A stretch of DNA of 64,000 nt from Branchiostoma floridae (lineage: Eukaryota > Chordata > Leptocardii > Amphioxiformes > Branchiostomatidae): assembly GCF_000003815.2 (NCBI RefSeq), contig NC_049987.1:16087329-16151328 (forward strand). The letters are read 5' to 3'. Positions 1-10,440 of this stretch are shown here, in pieces. A model generated the notes under the pieces. That model ran no database searches, was not told the DNA's origin, and saw nothing but the letters and a program-made list of their open reading frames with translations. Made by a program: the position numbers and the translations under genes. How positions within the stretch are numbered: position 1 is the stretch's first letter; every line of letters begins with the position of its first letter.

Positions 1-503
1 GTTTTCTTAGTATATAACAGTTCTTTATCACATCTTATGAAATTCAACGTAAATTTCATGACTCAATATTCATAATTTATGCTAATTTGATGACGTCATC
101 AGGCAAAACCCAAGATGGCGACCGAGATTACCTAGATGACGTCACAATGTCGTCATATAACATGATAATGGCACAAAAGTTGTTACAATAATTTTTGGTT
201 ACATGTACATCATTCTCTGAAAATTTCGTGATCCTACGATAAGTAGTTTAGGTGTAGGTCGCAAAAGTTTGTTTAAAAAAATGCTGGGGTCAGTTTTGAC
301 CCCACTGGACCATGCATAATCTTTCTAGGATAACTTAATAAATAATGAGCCAATCTCGGTAAAAACGTATAAGAAGTTATAGGACATATATACAAACAAA
401 CTCCTAAAAGAAAATTTGTTTTCCACAAGAAATGCCATAATGGCACACATCGATATTCGCCTGGGGTCAGTTTTGACCCCATACGGTGGTTTGAGGGTTA
501 AAG
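1..503 (+). mobile_element. Right part of a TTAA-flanked MITE-like repeat (family A)
   Basis: The segment ends GGTTTGAGGG directly followed by TTAA (about 489-502). It carries two imperfect palindromes, GGGGTCAGTTTTGACCCC, near 286 and 463. Positions 1-300 match the reverse complement of about 14060-14330, and the outer end matches the reverse complement of the start of that copy (CCCTCAAACCACCGTA). The family therefore has terminal inverted repeats beginning CCCT. CCCT ends beside TTAA are typical of piggyBac- and Kolobok-type elements, so that class is inferred. The other end lies outside the window. Repeated TGACGTCA-like motifs occur at 88-175. Confidence 0.55.
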
Positions 504-972
504 ATTCGAGATCAGATGGGCCAAAAGGTATTCCTTTCTCCTGGCTGAGCACGAGAAAAGCCAAAAATTCAAATTGATACCAAATTTTAACACCCAGGAA
601 GGAAGGCGAGTCTAAGGGGCGGTTCTTTGCACATAATAGTACAAGGCCGCCTCCAATGAGAGCTACAGTACCGCCTGTGCTTCAGTTCTTTCATCATACT
701 GGACTAGAAATTCCCTAAAATCTTACATTTTTGAGATCGGAAAGTCGGGCTCTAGAATTTAACCCATTTATTATAGGGTAGGTATTACAGGGGGGGTAGA
801 CCCGCTTTTAGTTTGTTTACGTAATGATGGGGGCGGGGGGGGGGGGGTAAAAGCTCACGGGTAACAGTTTAAACAACAGAGCTTTCGGCTAGATAAAAAA
901 AATCATACTAAAGAATCCCTCTTGTTTAATGGTGCAATCGGGTTAAGTTATTTGCCTGTCATACGTTTTTTC
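504..972. other. Non-coding stretch with a poly-G tract
   Basis: I see no gene-like reading frame. A run of 13 G at 835-847 follows GGGGGCG. Nothing else stands out. Confidence 0.5.
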
Positions 973-1311
973 TTACAGCATAGTCGTAGCAGAAACGAAC
1001 ATAAGGCGGGTTACTGTAATCAGTTGATATGTTGCATAGCGCATACCCATGGTCTTAAATTTGACGCCTGTGGTATTTGCTTCTTTTCCTAACTTCATAC
1101 GAGCATCTAACTTCTGTACATAACGCTTATATGTGGTGTCCACGAAACTGGGCTTACAATACCACCTGCTTTTATATACAATCCGTGCGCGTGTGCCTGT
1201 CGGAACATACATTATGGACGGCTTTTGCAATCCAGAAACATGTTTAAATATGTACGTGTGCATCTTACTAGTACACTTTTGTAACCTTGGATGGTCATGA
1301 ATCCTTCTCAA
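973..1311 (-). CDS. Orphan ORF, 112 codons, doubtful
   Basis: A single open frame of 112 codons starting with ATG on the minus strand. The product is basic, with many Lys, Arg, Tyr and Thr residues and no motif, signal peptide or domain that I recognise. No clear splice acceptor or polyA signal frames it. Its length is within what chance can produce in this AT-rich sequence, but its composition is less skewed than most shadow frames here, so it is recorded at low confidence. It could be an exon of an unseen gene or nothing. Confidence 0.12.
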   Translation of the reverse strand: MRRIHDHPRLQKCTSKMHTYIFKHVSGLQKPSIMYVPTGTRARIVYKSRWYCKPSFVDTTYKRYVQKLDARMKLGKEANTTGVKFKTMGMRYATYQLITVTRLMFVSATTML

Positions 1312-2459
1312 TCTGGTATGATAGAAGTAAAAAAGTAAATCAACCCCACAAAATATGGTCTCGTCTACGGATATAGTTACCTAACGCAACTAGCGCTGAA
1401 AAATCGCGGAGTAGATCCTGGTTAAACATCGTTTTCAAAATTTTGCCCTAGCCCTAATTGTTGATTTTTAATGAATATTTCTTAGTTTATATTAAGGTCT
1501 CATTACACAATTTCGCCGTCCCATAGGAAGTATACTGCTTAAATCTCACAACTTCTAATATAAAATAACTAATAGCCACATTATTGTCATTATTGTATTT
1601 CATCGCCGAAATAAGTTCTCAGATGCCGTTTTGATCGTATTGAAATCAAATGGATTTAGGGACTGGACGATATCTACCGGGGTGGGTGGGGATTGGGAAG
1701 GGCTGGTGCAAAATAGGTCTCCCCCTCCCCCCAGAAAATTTCAATGGCCCTCCCATCCAAATGTTTCCTTGCCCTTTCCATCACACAAACTGTCTTTTAT
1801 TAGATGATATAGCAATAATAATAGCGGTGGTGTTGTTGGAACATGACGCGATTGGAGTTTCTGACCTGCGTGTCAACAAATTACGCACGTTCGAGACCTG
1901 CTGGAGCATATCTAGAGATTATTGGCGTCCCTCCAAAACTTTTATAACAGCCGACTTTTCATTTTATTTTGATGACACGTATACAAACATGTAGCACTTG
2001 GTGATGTTACACTCGCACTTCAATGGTAATAAGACTTACCTTGTCTGATATCACTTCTCCGATCGACGTGAAAAAATCTTACTGGTAACGTTACGCTTGC
2101 CAAGATCACGAAACTGAGCATTTCCGTCAAACCGACGGCTATTAAAGGCCGTGTCCAGGGATGGGAGGGCCAAAGGCCCGACCGTCTAGGGGGTTCGGGG
2201 CATGCTTCCCGGGAAAATTTGACATTTTGACCATTCGAAACGCAATTTCCCACATTCTGTGAGGCAAAATAATTAAAGTTGGATTTTATGCGTCCACATC
2301 AACGCAGAGAAAAACGGGCAGGGAGGGGCGGTTTCACGGCGATCTTTTCCACTACACATGTAGGATATTTACACAAAAGAAAATGAATTAATGTTTTTAG
2401 TTGGAAGAGATTTGGGTACATTATAGTAATATTGTTACGAAAATCGCTTCAAGACTGCT
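1312..2459. other. Intergenic sequence, no supported feature
   Basis: AT-rich sequence with some G-rich patches (1680-1700, 2180-2200). I see no repeat unit shared with the rest of the window and no convincing coding frame. The 114-codon frame at 1650-1994 has no recognisable content. Confidence 0.45.
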
Positions 2460-4985
2460 TTGATAATTCCAAAATGGGAGTTATTTCGGCTGATCTTCAA
2501 ACTTGCCGAAAAATTTTCGCGCCATTATCATTACGTCATATGCAGCAGAGAGCCCCCTATCACGAAAGTAAACATCGTAATATTTCATCCCGCGGCCGTC
2601 CGTGAACAATTCCATTTACAAAGAACCGATGCACACAGGATTGATATTGATACCAATTTTACTTGCTATAGTCTTCGTGAACTTTGTGCGAACATGGAAG
2701 ACTTTGTCGACCGGATATGGATGAAAACAATGGAGCGCAGAAAACGAGACATACAAGCCCTTGACAAACTGAGGGAGGATGCAGTAAAGAGCAGGAGCAG
2801 AGCAAATTAGTTGCATCATTTCAGGACAGTGAAGAGTCAGAGACAGACAGACAGCTAGAAAATGGAAACAGATGAAGATGCCTACACAAAAGAACTCACC
2901 TCGTTCCATACTAAAGAACTCACCTCACCTCAACCCACCTGAAGGCCTGCCTCCTAAGTATCAGCACATTCGGAAGAGCATTCGAAAGGTAAGTCCAGAG
3001 TTCTATGAAACTGTGGATAAGCTGCAAAGCTGCTATCATATGTCAAATGCACAGGCTTCAGCAGCCGTCATTACTGTAGGAAACCACATGTTTGGTAGAA
3101 GATGGAAGGCACATGATCATCCAGATGTCATTGATCTTGATACATTACCTGCATCCACAAGCGTTAGATATGCTGGCAAGAGCATTGAGGTATCAGCTTT
3201 GGATGAGAATGTGAAGGAGATAATGGACTCTGATGAACAAGTAGTTGTTACATATTCAGATGATGGCTCAAAGAAGCAAGGTGCTGGCTCCTTCTCCGTA
3301 CAAGCGATCACCGTGAAGAGTAGATATAGGTCACTTCCCACATTAAACATCGCATCAGAGTCCAGGCAAAATCTTGCAGACCTTAAGGTAACAATGCTTC
3401 AGATATTGCAAACAGCAAGTGGTGTGGCCGCCAAGACCCTGTTTGAGAAGATTGACTTCGTCATGACAGACCAGACATCTCACAATTTCAACGTTGATGA
3501 ACTGGTAGCAGAGAGCCTTAAGTCTGAGCACATCCCTGATCATCTTTTCTGCAATGTTCATCCATCTCTGATGTTCAACCGTGTTATCACCAAACTGTGG
3601 GCTGAGATAGAGAACACCATGGGTAGAGACAAGATCTACTCCAACTTCTTGGTCAATGCAACAACATCAGCAACAAGTGTCACCGAACAAGCCCCTGACT
3701 GTATGACTCGGCTGATAAATCATGACTTTGACCACAAACCATGGAATAAATCTCGTGACTTCGATATCCACATAGCACCGCGGCCAAACAAATCTGTCAG
3801 TCTGAAGGATGAGCGTTTCAACCGTCTGACACTCACCTGTGCTATCAGTCTGTACCATCTGGATGACGTAGCATCTTACCTACGGAAGTATGAGCATGTA
3901 ACCAATCAGCTGGCAAGCATTGTCAGGTGGCATAGTACGGTGTTCCTAGGACTTCTTGAAAGTAATGTACTGTGTTGGCGCCCTCATTGGTCTCCATCTA
4001 GTTGAGCCGTTTCTGTCCCTGACTACATCGACTTAAACAACATAAGGAAAACTCATCCCAGCCTTCCAGAATCTGTATCAGGAACTTGTAGAGGTAGATC
4101 CCGCCACCCTGCTGCAGGAGAAGGATCCAGCCTTCAAGTTTGTTTCAAATGAAAGGTTCCAACATACAAAGTATGACGACGACGTCTGCAGTGCTATTGT
4201 CCAAGTAGCAACCACATACCAGTCTGAAGTAACAAGGGTACTGAGGCTGCTACTCCCAAAACTAGCCGCTGGGTTCCAGAAGCAGAAGGGGGACATCTTT
4301 GGCTTTGGAGAGTATGATGAGGCTGCACAGCACTCTGTCACACAGATGGATCAGGAGAAGCTAGAGGAGGCACCAGTCCACAACTTGGATGCTGAGCAGA
4401 GTGTGGGATTTGTCAACTATGAGCTGTCAAGGAGAGGGGCCAAACAGCTAAAAGCCGCGTCAGCCGCCAAAGTCAAGTCCAAATCATCCGATCTGATAGA
4501 GAGAAGAGAGCCTGGATCATTCAGACAATACAATAAGGAAGTCAGGAAAGGGGGCAGGATACCAGAGATACTGATGGCCTGAGAGAGGAAGCAGGAGGAG
4601 CTAAAGAAGGAAGGGCTCAAGGAGAAGGAGATCGCAAATGTCGCAGTCGATCGAAGGAGAAACAAAGACTTACAAACCCAGAAAACCCAAGCAAGATGGT
4701 AATTTCACATCGGCAGCAGAAGTTGATATGTATGTGGCATCAGGTGATGTGGATGACAAAACAAAGCTGGGCCGACTGTACCTCGAGGTTTGCTATGCCA
4801 GGGACACAGCGCTGTCACTACCAAAAAGTAGTGACATTTTCCGTCTCCTCAAAAATCACAAGAAACTACCTCTAACCACCTATGCAATCAACCTTAAATT
4901 GTTCTTGAACAGTTCCCTAACTCATGTGACACTGGAGGACTTCAATCAAGCAATTGACACCATCTACAATCAGCAATCAGTATAA
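2460..4985 (+). pseudogene. Decayed intronless gene with RNase H/DDE-like motifs
   Basis: A coding region of about 2.5 kb is broken by small frameshifts. The pieces are about 2694-2810 (possible start MEDFVDRIW; the frame is already open from 2460), a continuation in another frame to about 2860, the long frame 2930-3970, then frame changes near 3970 and 4050, 4060-4579, a TGA at 4580 read past by coding-like sequence, and 4660-4982. The centre has motifs suggestive of an RNase H-fold nuclease: YSDDGSKKQG (about 3253-3282), VMTDQTSHN (about 3460-3486) and LFCNVHPSLMF (about 3544-3576). The next part is charged and coiled-coil-like (ERKQEELKKEGLKEKEI). The absence of introns, the frameshifts and the polyA signals just downstream suggest a retrocopy or a dead transposon-encoded gene. 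I do not recognise the family by name, and the nuclease reading is inference. Sequencing indels are an alternative to true decay. Confidence 0.6.
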
Positions 4986-5016
4986 ATATGACTATGATTC
5001 TTTCGATTCTGTTGTA

Positions 5017-5034
5017 AATAAATGTAGTAATAAA
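5017..5034 (+). promoter_or_regulatory. Two polyadenylation signals
   Basis: AATAAA occurs at 5017-5022 and again at 5029-5034, 32-44 bases after the last stop codon of the broken gene. The placement fits the 3-prime end of a transcript or of its retrocopy. Confidence 0.5.
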
Positions 5035-5040
5035 ACATTC

Positions 5041-5805
5041 GTTGTTGAAGTTCAGTATTGCATGCGTCTTGCTTATAATGAGAGATAGGGTATTAAGGAG
5101 GGGCATGTACAGTAGTAGAGCTTAGAAAAAGGTCAACTGTTGCTTTACTGTCCATACCTCAGAAGACATAATACCAAAACGCTGGTTTTAAGCTTGGCAA
5201 AAATCCTGTATTTGTAACCCTGAAACAATGTTTTGCTTTGAAGTTGCCCAATTCCTTGACGTCGAGCTTTCGTAAATTTTACAACTACACTTGTGGAGCT
5301 AAATAGTTGATTTGGGTACTCCTTTATCATTCCTAGGACTTGCTGTATTACTGCCCAGCCACGATTTCCCTTTTTTTGACCAAATAGTGGGAATTCACCC
5401 CAATACGTGTTGTCATGTTGCCATAGCAACAACTCGTATAAGCCAAAACTTGATAGAAAGGTATCTTGGAGTTTGATGTATCATGTAATCACACACAACG
5501 TACAAAAAGAACTGAAGTAATGTTCCCAGTGCTTGCAGACCGTAGCAACATGACAGTAGTGCATGGGAGGGGGTATGTACAGGGGGGTTAGAGTTTAACA
5601 ATTGCCAAATTAAAATTTTGTGATTTCTGTGTTTAGCTATACCATCTCCATATTTTACAATGCGTATTTCATAAAGTTCGTATAAATGCGACCCCCCCCC
5701 CCCCCAGCCGGAGGGTCGTGGGCGCTGAAGGCGCAAGCCGTTGCAAGGGACGACCAGAGAAAAATTGAAATCTTTCAGGGAGACATTTTGCTTGTATCTA
5801 CCAGA
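5041..5805. other. Non-coding stretch with a poly-C tract
   Basis: No supported gene. A run of about 14 C lies at 5691-5705, followed by a short GC-rich patch (CCGGAGGGTCGTGGGCGCTGAAGG). The minus-strand frame of 159 codons crossing it has a Gly/Pro-rich stretch produced by the poly-C and is not credible. Confidence 0.5.
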
Positions 5806-5930
5806 GAAAAAGGCAATTTTTGGCGACGCCTCAGGGACGGAGACATTCTTAACAGTATTATGATTGCTTTGAAAATATTCCAAAAATTGCACGAATGCAT
5901 TCCCTTCGGAACTTGTTTTGAGGTAGCCTT
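5806..5930 (+). repeat. GCCTC-hairpin dispersed repeat, copy 1
   Basis: The motif GGCGACGCCTCAGGGACGGAG, followed by a conserved run through CACGAATGCATTCCCTT, matches about 45668-45765 closely. In the second copy the head forms a hairpin (GCCTC/GAGGC); here one arm is mutated (GAGAC). Confidence 0.6.
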
Positions 5931-6744
5931 TGCCTGTTTGGCCTTTTGTCGGAACAGAAACGGCATTTGTTGCTTGGTATCTTACAGTTACATTACTGTT
6001 TCGGACAATTTGCTTCTTTTAGCACCAAAAAAAACATCGTCATAATCAATGCTTTAAGTACGTTTTTTTTTTGTTTCTGGCAATTGGGATTTACATTACA
6101 ACTCTTAATCGCTATTTCGGTGTTCTTTGAGAGAAATAGGAACGCTTTATAAAAGCTTTTATGTTTAAAGTACGTTTTCTTTTGTTTCACCTTTGAGCAC
6201 AATAGTATTTTGAATTTACTAAATCTGATTTGAAACAATGCTTATTTGCAAGATGTTTATAGAAGGCAGAAAAGGCCACGACTGTCTAGTCATTTCAAGA
6301 CAAACGATCCACACAATTGCTTCCACCTTTTATTTCATCAACATACACATCAAATATACTTTTATCACATCTCAAGACACAAACACAGAGAATATAAAAA
6401 CCCTACAGAACATGGCAAAGATGCGTCATTCTTATAACTTTGGATTTACTTCTATAACAATGACACTTGGTGATACATTCAAGCCAAACATTTTTATTGT
6501 AATTCTGTTGACCGCATTATAAATTGTTTGCATGCTTACAAAATTCCTGGAACTATAGAGTCAGGTCTGACTACATGTACATTGAATTCCGTTTCCTTGA
6601 GGGGGTAGATTGTGTTGCATTGTAAATCTATGGTTACTAACAATCTGACTGCCGTCTAAGTTCAACTATTAAATTCTTGTGACGTTGTCGTTGTCGCCTT
6701 GTAGAGCTGAAAGAAATAACATAGAACAGATTAGGTATAGTTAA
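5931..6744. other. AT-rich stretch, no supported gene
   Basis: Several short overlapping frames rich in Phe, Lys and Ile are products of A/T tracts. I see no domain, splice pair or repeat shared elsewhere. Confidence 0.45.
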
Positions 6745-6930
6745 CCTGGAATCCAGTCTACTACTGGCTCGGCCTACCGTAGTTAGTGCAGGCTTTGTAC
6801 GGGGGCCGTTTAGCTCCCAGCCGCCGGGGTAATCGGCCACACCCGGTGGGATTTTCACGCGGTTAGACTTTAGCCCAGTGGGAGTTAATTTGTGGGAGTT
6901 AATTTGCCGGCCAGCAGTAGACTGGGGAGA
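6745..6930. mobile_element. Short MITE-like inverted-repeat element
   Basis: CCAGTCTACTACTGGCTCGG near 6753-6772 is the imperfect reverse complement of GGCCAGCAGTAGACTGGGGA at 6909-6929. The arms of about 20-25 bp flank about 140 bp of unusually GC-rich sequence with a duplicated GTGGGAGTTAATTTG (6877-6906). The layout fits a small non-autonomous TIR element. I could not fix a target duplication. Confidence 0.5.
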
Positions 6931-8049
6931 TCCTTGTTTAAATTTCCTCGAGATCAGATTTGCGATAAGGCTTCCTACACCACGGGAGTCCCTCAGCACA
7001 CGGCACAATTGGCCTGAGCGCACCATGCGCTGGCGAATCCACTACTGCCTTGTTACATATCCATAACCTGCTTGCCGGGATGTAATCATTTCACTTTCGT
7101 ATCTGCACCACAATCGGGCGGTTTTGGGATCCTAGTAAGCCTGAATAAATGTCACAACTGACTAAATAACACTTTAGTCTTTTTTTTAAATCGAAACGTG
7201 AGAAAAGAACATGAACAATGGATATTGGAAGTTCCTGTATGCAACGTAAGACTAACACTAAGTTTTTTTTTATTCACGAAGAGAAATGAATCTGGAGACA
7301 GACAAAATATCAACGTATTTCTATGACTGTGTGAAAGGCAATCACAGATGTATGTAGTGTTGTTTTTTTTTCGTTAGATATAACCTAATGGTACTTTATA
7401 AACAACGTAGATAGACCAGTTGAATGTTATTTACACGGATAATAAGTTGTATGGAACAACAGCAACAAGTCATGACCCACGTCTCAAAACGAGCTGAAAT
7501 CTCCTAATCTGCACGCCTCTAATCTCATTGGGAGTAGCGTCGCCAACTGATACCCCAAGTCATCTGGCTTTTTTTACCTGGTCTCTGATCAGGGCGACCA
7601 GAGGGGACAGAACAGTCTCTATAATTTGGGAAAGTTGGCTGTCTTCAGTCGATCTGGATGAATGAAGACCTTCATTGCAGATTTTTGCCACACCGGGCTA
7701 AGTACAGGTCACAACAAGACATGTTGAAAAGATACAGTTCACAAATACAAAATGATACTATTGCTGGATAAATTCAACTTCTCATCGCTTTTCTGTTATA
7801 GTGGAGATAAAAGAGCAGATATGTTTTATGATCGATGGTTTGTCTAGTTGCATTTGAAATATGAATTTAGGGCTGTACTGCTCAGGACAGTTCCTATCCG
7901 GACTTCTCGAAATGAATGATGTTATATTCTTCATAAATCACGATGAGTCATTGACGGATTTCTCTATTTCTTCTTAATGAAAAATCTCACGGGTACTGGT
8001 CAGCCCCATGCAGTTGCAAAAGAAACAATTGTGTACTGCGGATACTAAC
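6931..8049. other. Intergenic sequence, no supported feature
   Basis: Plain AT-rich sequence with several T8-T10 tracts (about 7170-7370). I see no coding frame or repeat. Confidence 0.4.
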
Positions 8050-8215
8050 CTTCCGAAGGGATTTTCTTTCAAACTTTTCATTTGAAACGTCATAGCTTCT
8101 TCTCATATTTTGGCTAAAGATACCCTTTGTCGTTTGATTCAAAGGTAAGTAATAAATATCTTTGATTTCATCTTCGTGAGCACACGTGCGGTACTCAAGT
8201 TGGGCATTGAACAAA
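8050..8215 (-). CDS. Candidate internal exon of an unknown gene
   Basis: A 166-bp open segment on minus is bounded by an AG acceptor (CACAG before 8215) and a GTTAGT donor (after GAAG, ending at 8050). Its frame encodes a hydrophilic peptide including YRTCAHEDEIKDIYYLPLNQ and then ERKSLRK just before the donor. The base composition is more coding-like than its surroundings, but the acceptor lacks a strong pyrimidine tract and no partner exons were found. I do not recognise the product. Confidence 0.22.
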
Positions 8216-9703
8216 CTGTGTTATGTGAGCCCTTCACAGAAGTCACAACGCATGTACATTTGCGGCGAAAGAAATTCTAGGAAATATGTCAATGTACATA
8301 AAATAACAAAACTGAAATCATTTTGACTGTATATGTTTCACTAACAGGACTACTATAACTCATACACATGGTTCTCAGGCTGTGGCTCTCATTCAAAATT
8401 AAATCATTGCTATACATCCAGGTTAAACATGTTAACACTCAACATATAAAGAGGGGAATGTGGGCTCTGATATCTTTACTTACGCCCCTACATAATCAAA
8501 TCCAATGACATAACACAATAAATTTCCTAAAGTGTAACTCCAGAAAATGTGACAAATTATATTTTGACAACAAATCTGTTTGCAATCAACGCTCACTATG
8601 ATAGCATCCGTAGAATTATTTGGTAGGCCCTATCCCTGGCATGCGGCCAAACATCTGAATCGCAGGTGTGCCCCCCCCCCCATGACCTAGTGATTTATGA
8701 GTGAACGCAGCTGGCCATGGGAAACAAAGGGAACAAAGCCTTTTAGAAGAGACAGAACAGTCAATCAAGCAGGCTAACCCTGGGTAGGTTCGTCGAGACA
8801 ACTAGAACAATTCGACCATTAGAAACAACCACATAATAGTTTGGACAAGCATACGTCGTAATATATGAAGCTGGAAAATGATGATCACTCACCTTTTGTG
8901 CTGTTCTGTGTCCGTCTGTCCTCAAGAAAACTCGGCCAAAGATTGCCTTAACGATGATGGGCTAGCTATAGACGCCTGATTATGTCTGCTCCCATCACTG
9001 GAGGGTCTATTGTGTTGATTAAAAAGTTCTCGAATGCTCTTCCCTATCTCTGTGCTCCGCCTTTGGGTTGATCTGACAGGTAGACAACCAATAATCTGTA
9101 TTCTTCCTGTGATCCTTTAATCATCAATATCCATGGAAAAATCTAAATAACACACAGCCACAGCCACTAAAAGTAGGAGGTCTACGTTAGGTCCATGAAA
9201 AATGGGACAAAATCTAATTTCCTTACAGCAAACTATTGCAGGTGTTAGACGTTCTGCGCAGAAATTGTTCTGTTTTGAGCATTCAAATTTGTTCTGGGTT
9301 TCAGAGAGCGGATATTTTCTGACTTTGAAGATTTGGTCTGATAACAGTGATCTTGCATTATGAGTAGTTTACATATTGACACTGATGGTTTGTTTTCATG
9401 ACTCATGTCAGTTCACTAAGTTTTCTGCTGGATCATGTCTTTCAAGCTTAACGGCACTAACGTTAGCATCTGCAGTAAACTATAAAGAGTCTCTGGACCT
9501 GTTGGACCTGTCGCATCTAAGTGTGATCCTAGCCGCTTTGTTTTGAATCGCTTGAAACTTGAAGTTGTTTTATCATTTTCTCAGATGTACCAGGCCGTGT
9601 CAGTACCATCTTAAATCAGTGCCACCTTCTGTCTGCGTGGATTGGAAGTGATTTACTCACTCTCAGCTCACTTGGCCATGCTGATATTGCACTTCTTTCT
9701 TTT
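8216..9703. other. Intergenic sequence, no supported gene
   Basis: Mixed AT-rich sequence with a poly-C run near 8671-8680. I see no feature that can be supported. Confidence 0.4.
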
Positions 9704-9940
9704 TTCCGTAACGTAAGGGTTGACTAAAAAATCGCAGCTCGAGATAGCGGACAGGCTTCCGTAACGTAAGGGTTGACGGAAAAATCGCAGCTCGAGATAG
9801 CGGACAGGCTTCCGTAACGTAAGGGTTGACGAAAACATCGCAGCTCGAGATAGCGGACCACAGCAGGACCTGGACTTAATTGACCACTTCCGTAATGTAA
9901 GGTTTGACGAAAACATCGCAGCTCAATATAGCGGGCAAGC
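9704..9940. repeat. Four-copy 53-bp tandem repeat
   Basis: Units begin TTCCGTAACGTAAGGGTTGA at 9704, 9757, 9810 and 9888 and contain ATCGCAGCTCGAGATAGCGG. The first three are spaced exactly 53 bp; the last step is 78 bp because of a 25-bp insertion (CACAGCAGGACCTGG...) at the end of unit 3. The units are 85-95 percent alike by eye. Confidence 0.85.
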
Positions 9941-10440
9941 AACGGGCCATGAACGACACCGGGCAACCTGTTAGTCCTCTGTACTGAAATTCCCAAGGGA
10001 GACATGAATGAACCCCTGGTGTAGATTTTACACGTAGCCACTGAAGGCAGTAACGACTGAGGCCTTGACTGACTGATGCTGTCGACCGTCTCACGAGACG
10101 ACAAGAGCCGAAGAAGGACTGAAGGCAGACTGTTATGAAAATACAATGATGTATTTAAATCGATAACCCGTTGTTTTGTAAGTTTTTTTGTAAGTTTTTT
10201 AAATGCCCCATGTTTCAGAATGTCCAATATTTCGCCACTACTGCCATTCTTGATGGAACTATAGTAAAGTCTTAAGAGCGGTCCGAAAAGTGCTACATTC
10301 TGAATCCTGTATCGGATTGCAATATCATCTTGATATGAGGCAAGCCAGTCACTGAACCTTCACAAAAGCAGTGTTTTTTTTACAAATATTGCCTTATTTG
10401 ACAGTTCTTCTTCAAATGGGAAAAGGTCTGAACACTCAAA
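9941..10440. other. Non-coding flank between the 53-bp array and the decayed minus gene
   Basis: Contains a small direct duplication (TTTGTAAGTTTTT near 10176-10199). A minus-strand frame of 167 codons crosses this region and the 53-bp array. It is open because the array has no stop in that frame, and its content is the repeat itself. Confidence 0.5.

Noticed and set aside
5413-5892. Minus-strand ORF of 159 codons
   Set aside because: Contains a Gly-rich stretch from the poly-C tract and part of the GCCTC repeat; no splice or domain support.
9724-10227. Minus-strand ORF of 167 codons
   Set aside because: It crosses the 53-bp tandem repeat, which has no stop in that frame; the peptide repeats the array (ELRCFRQ...). 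No family resemblance.
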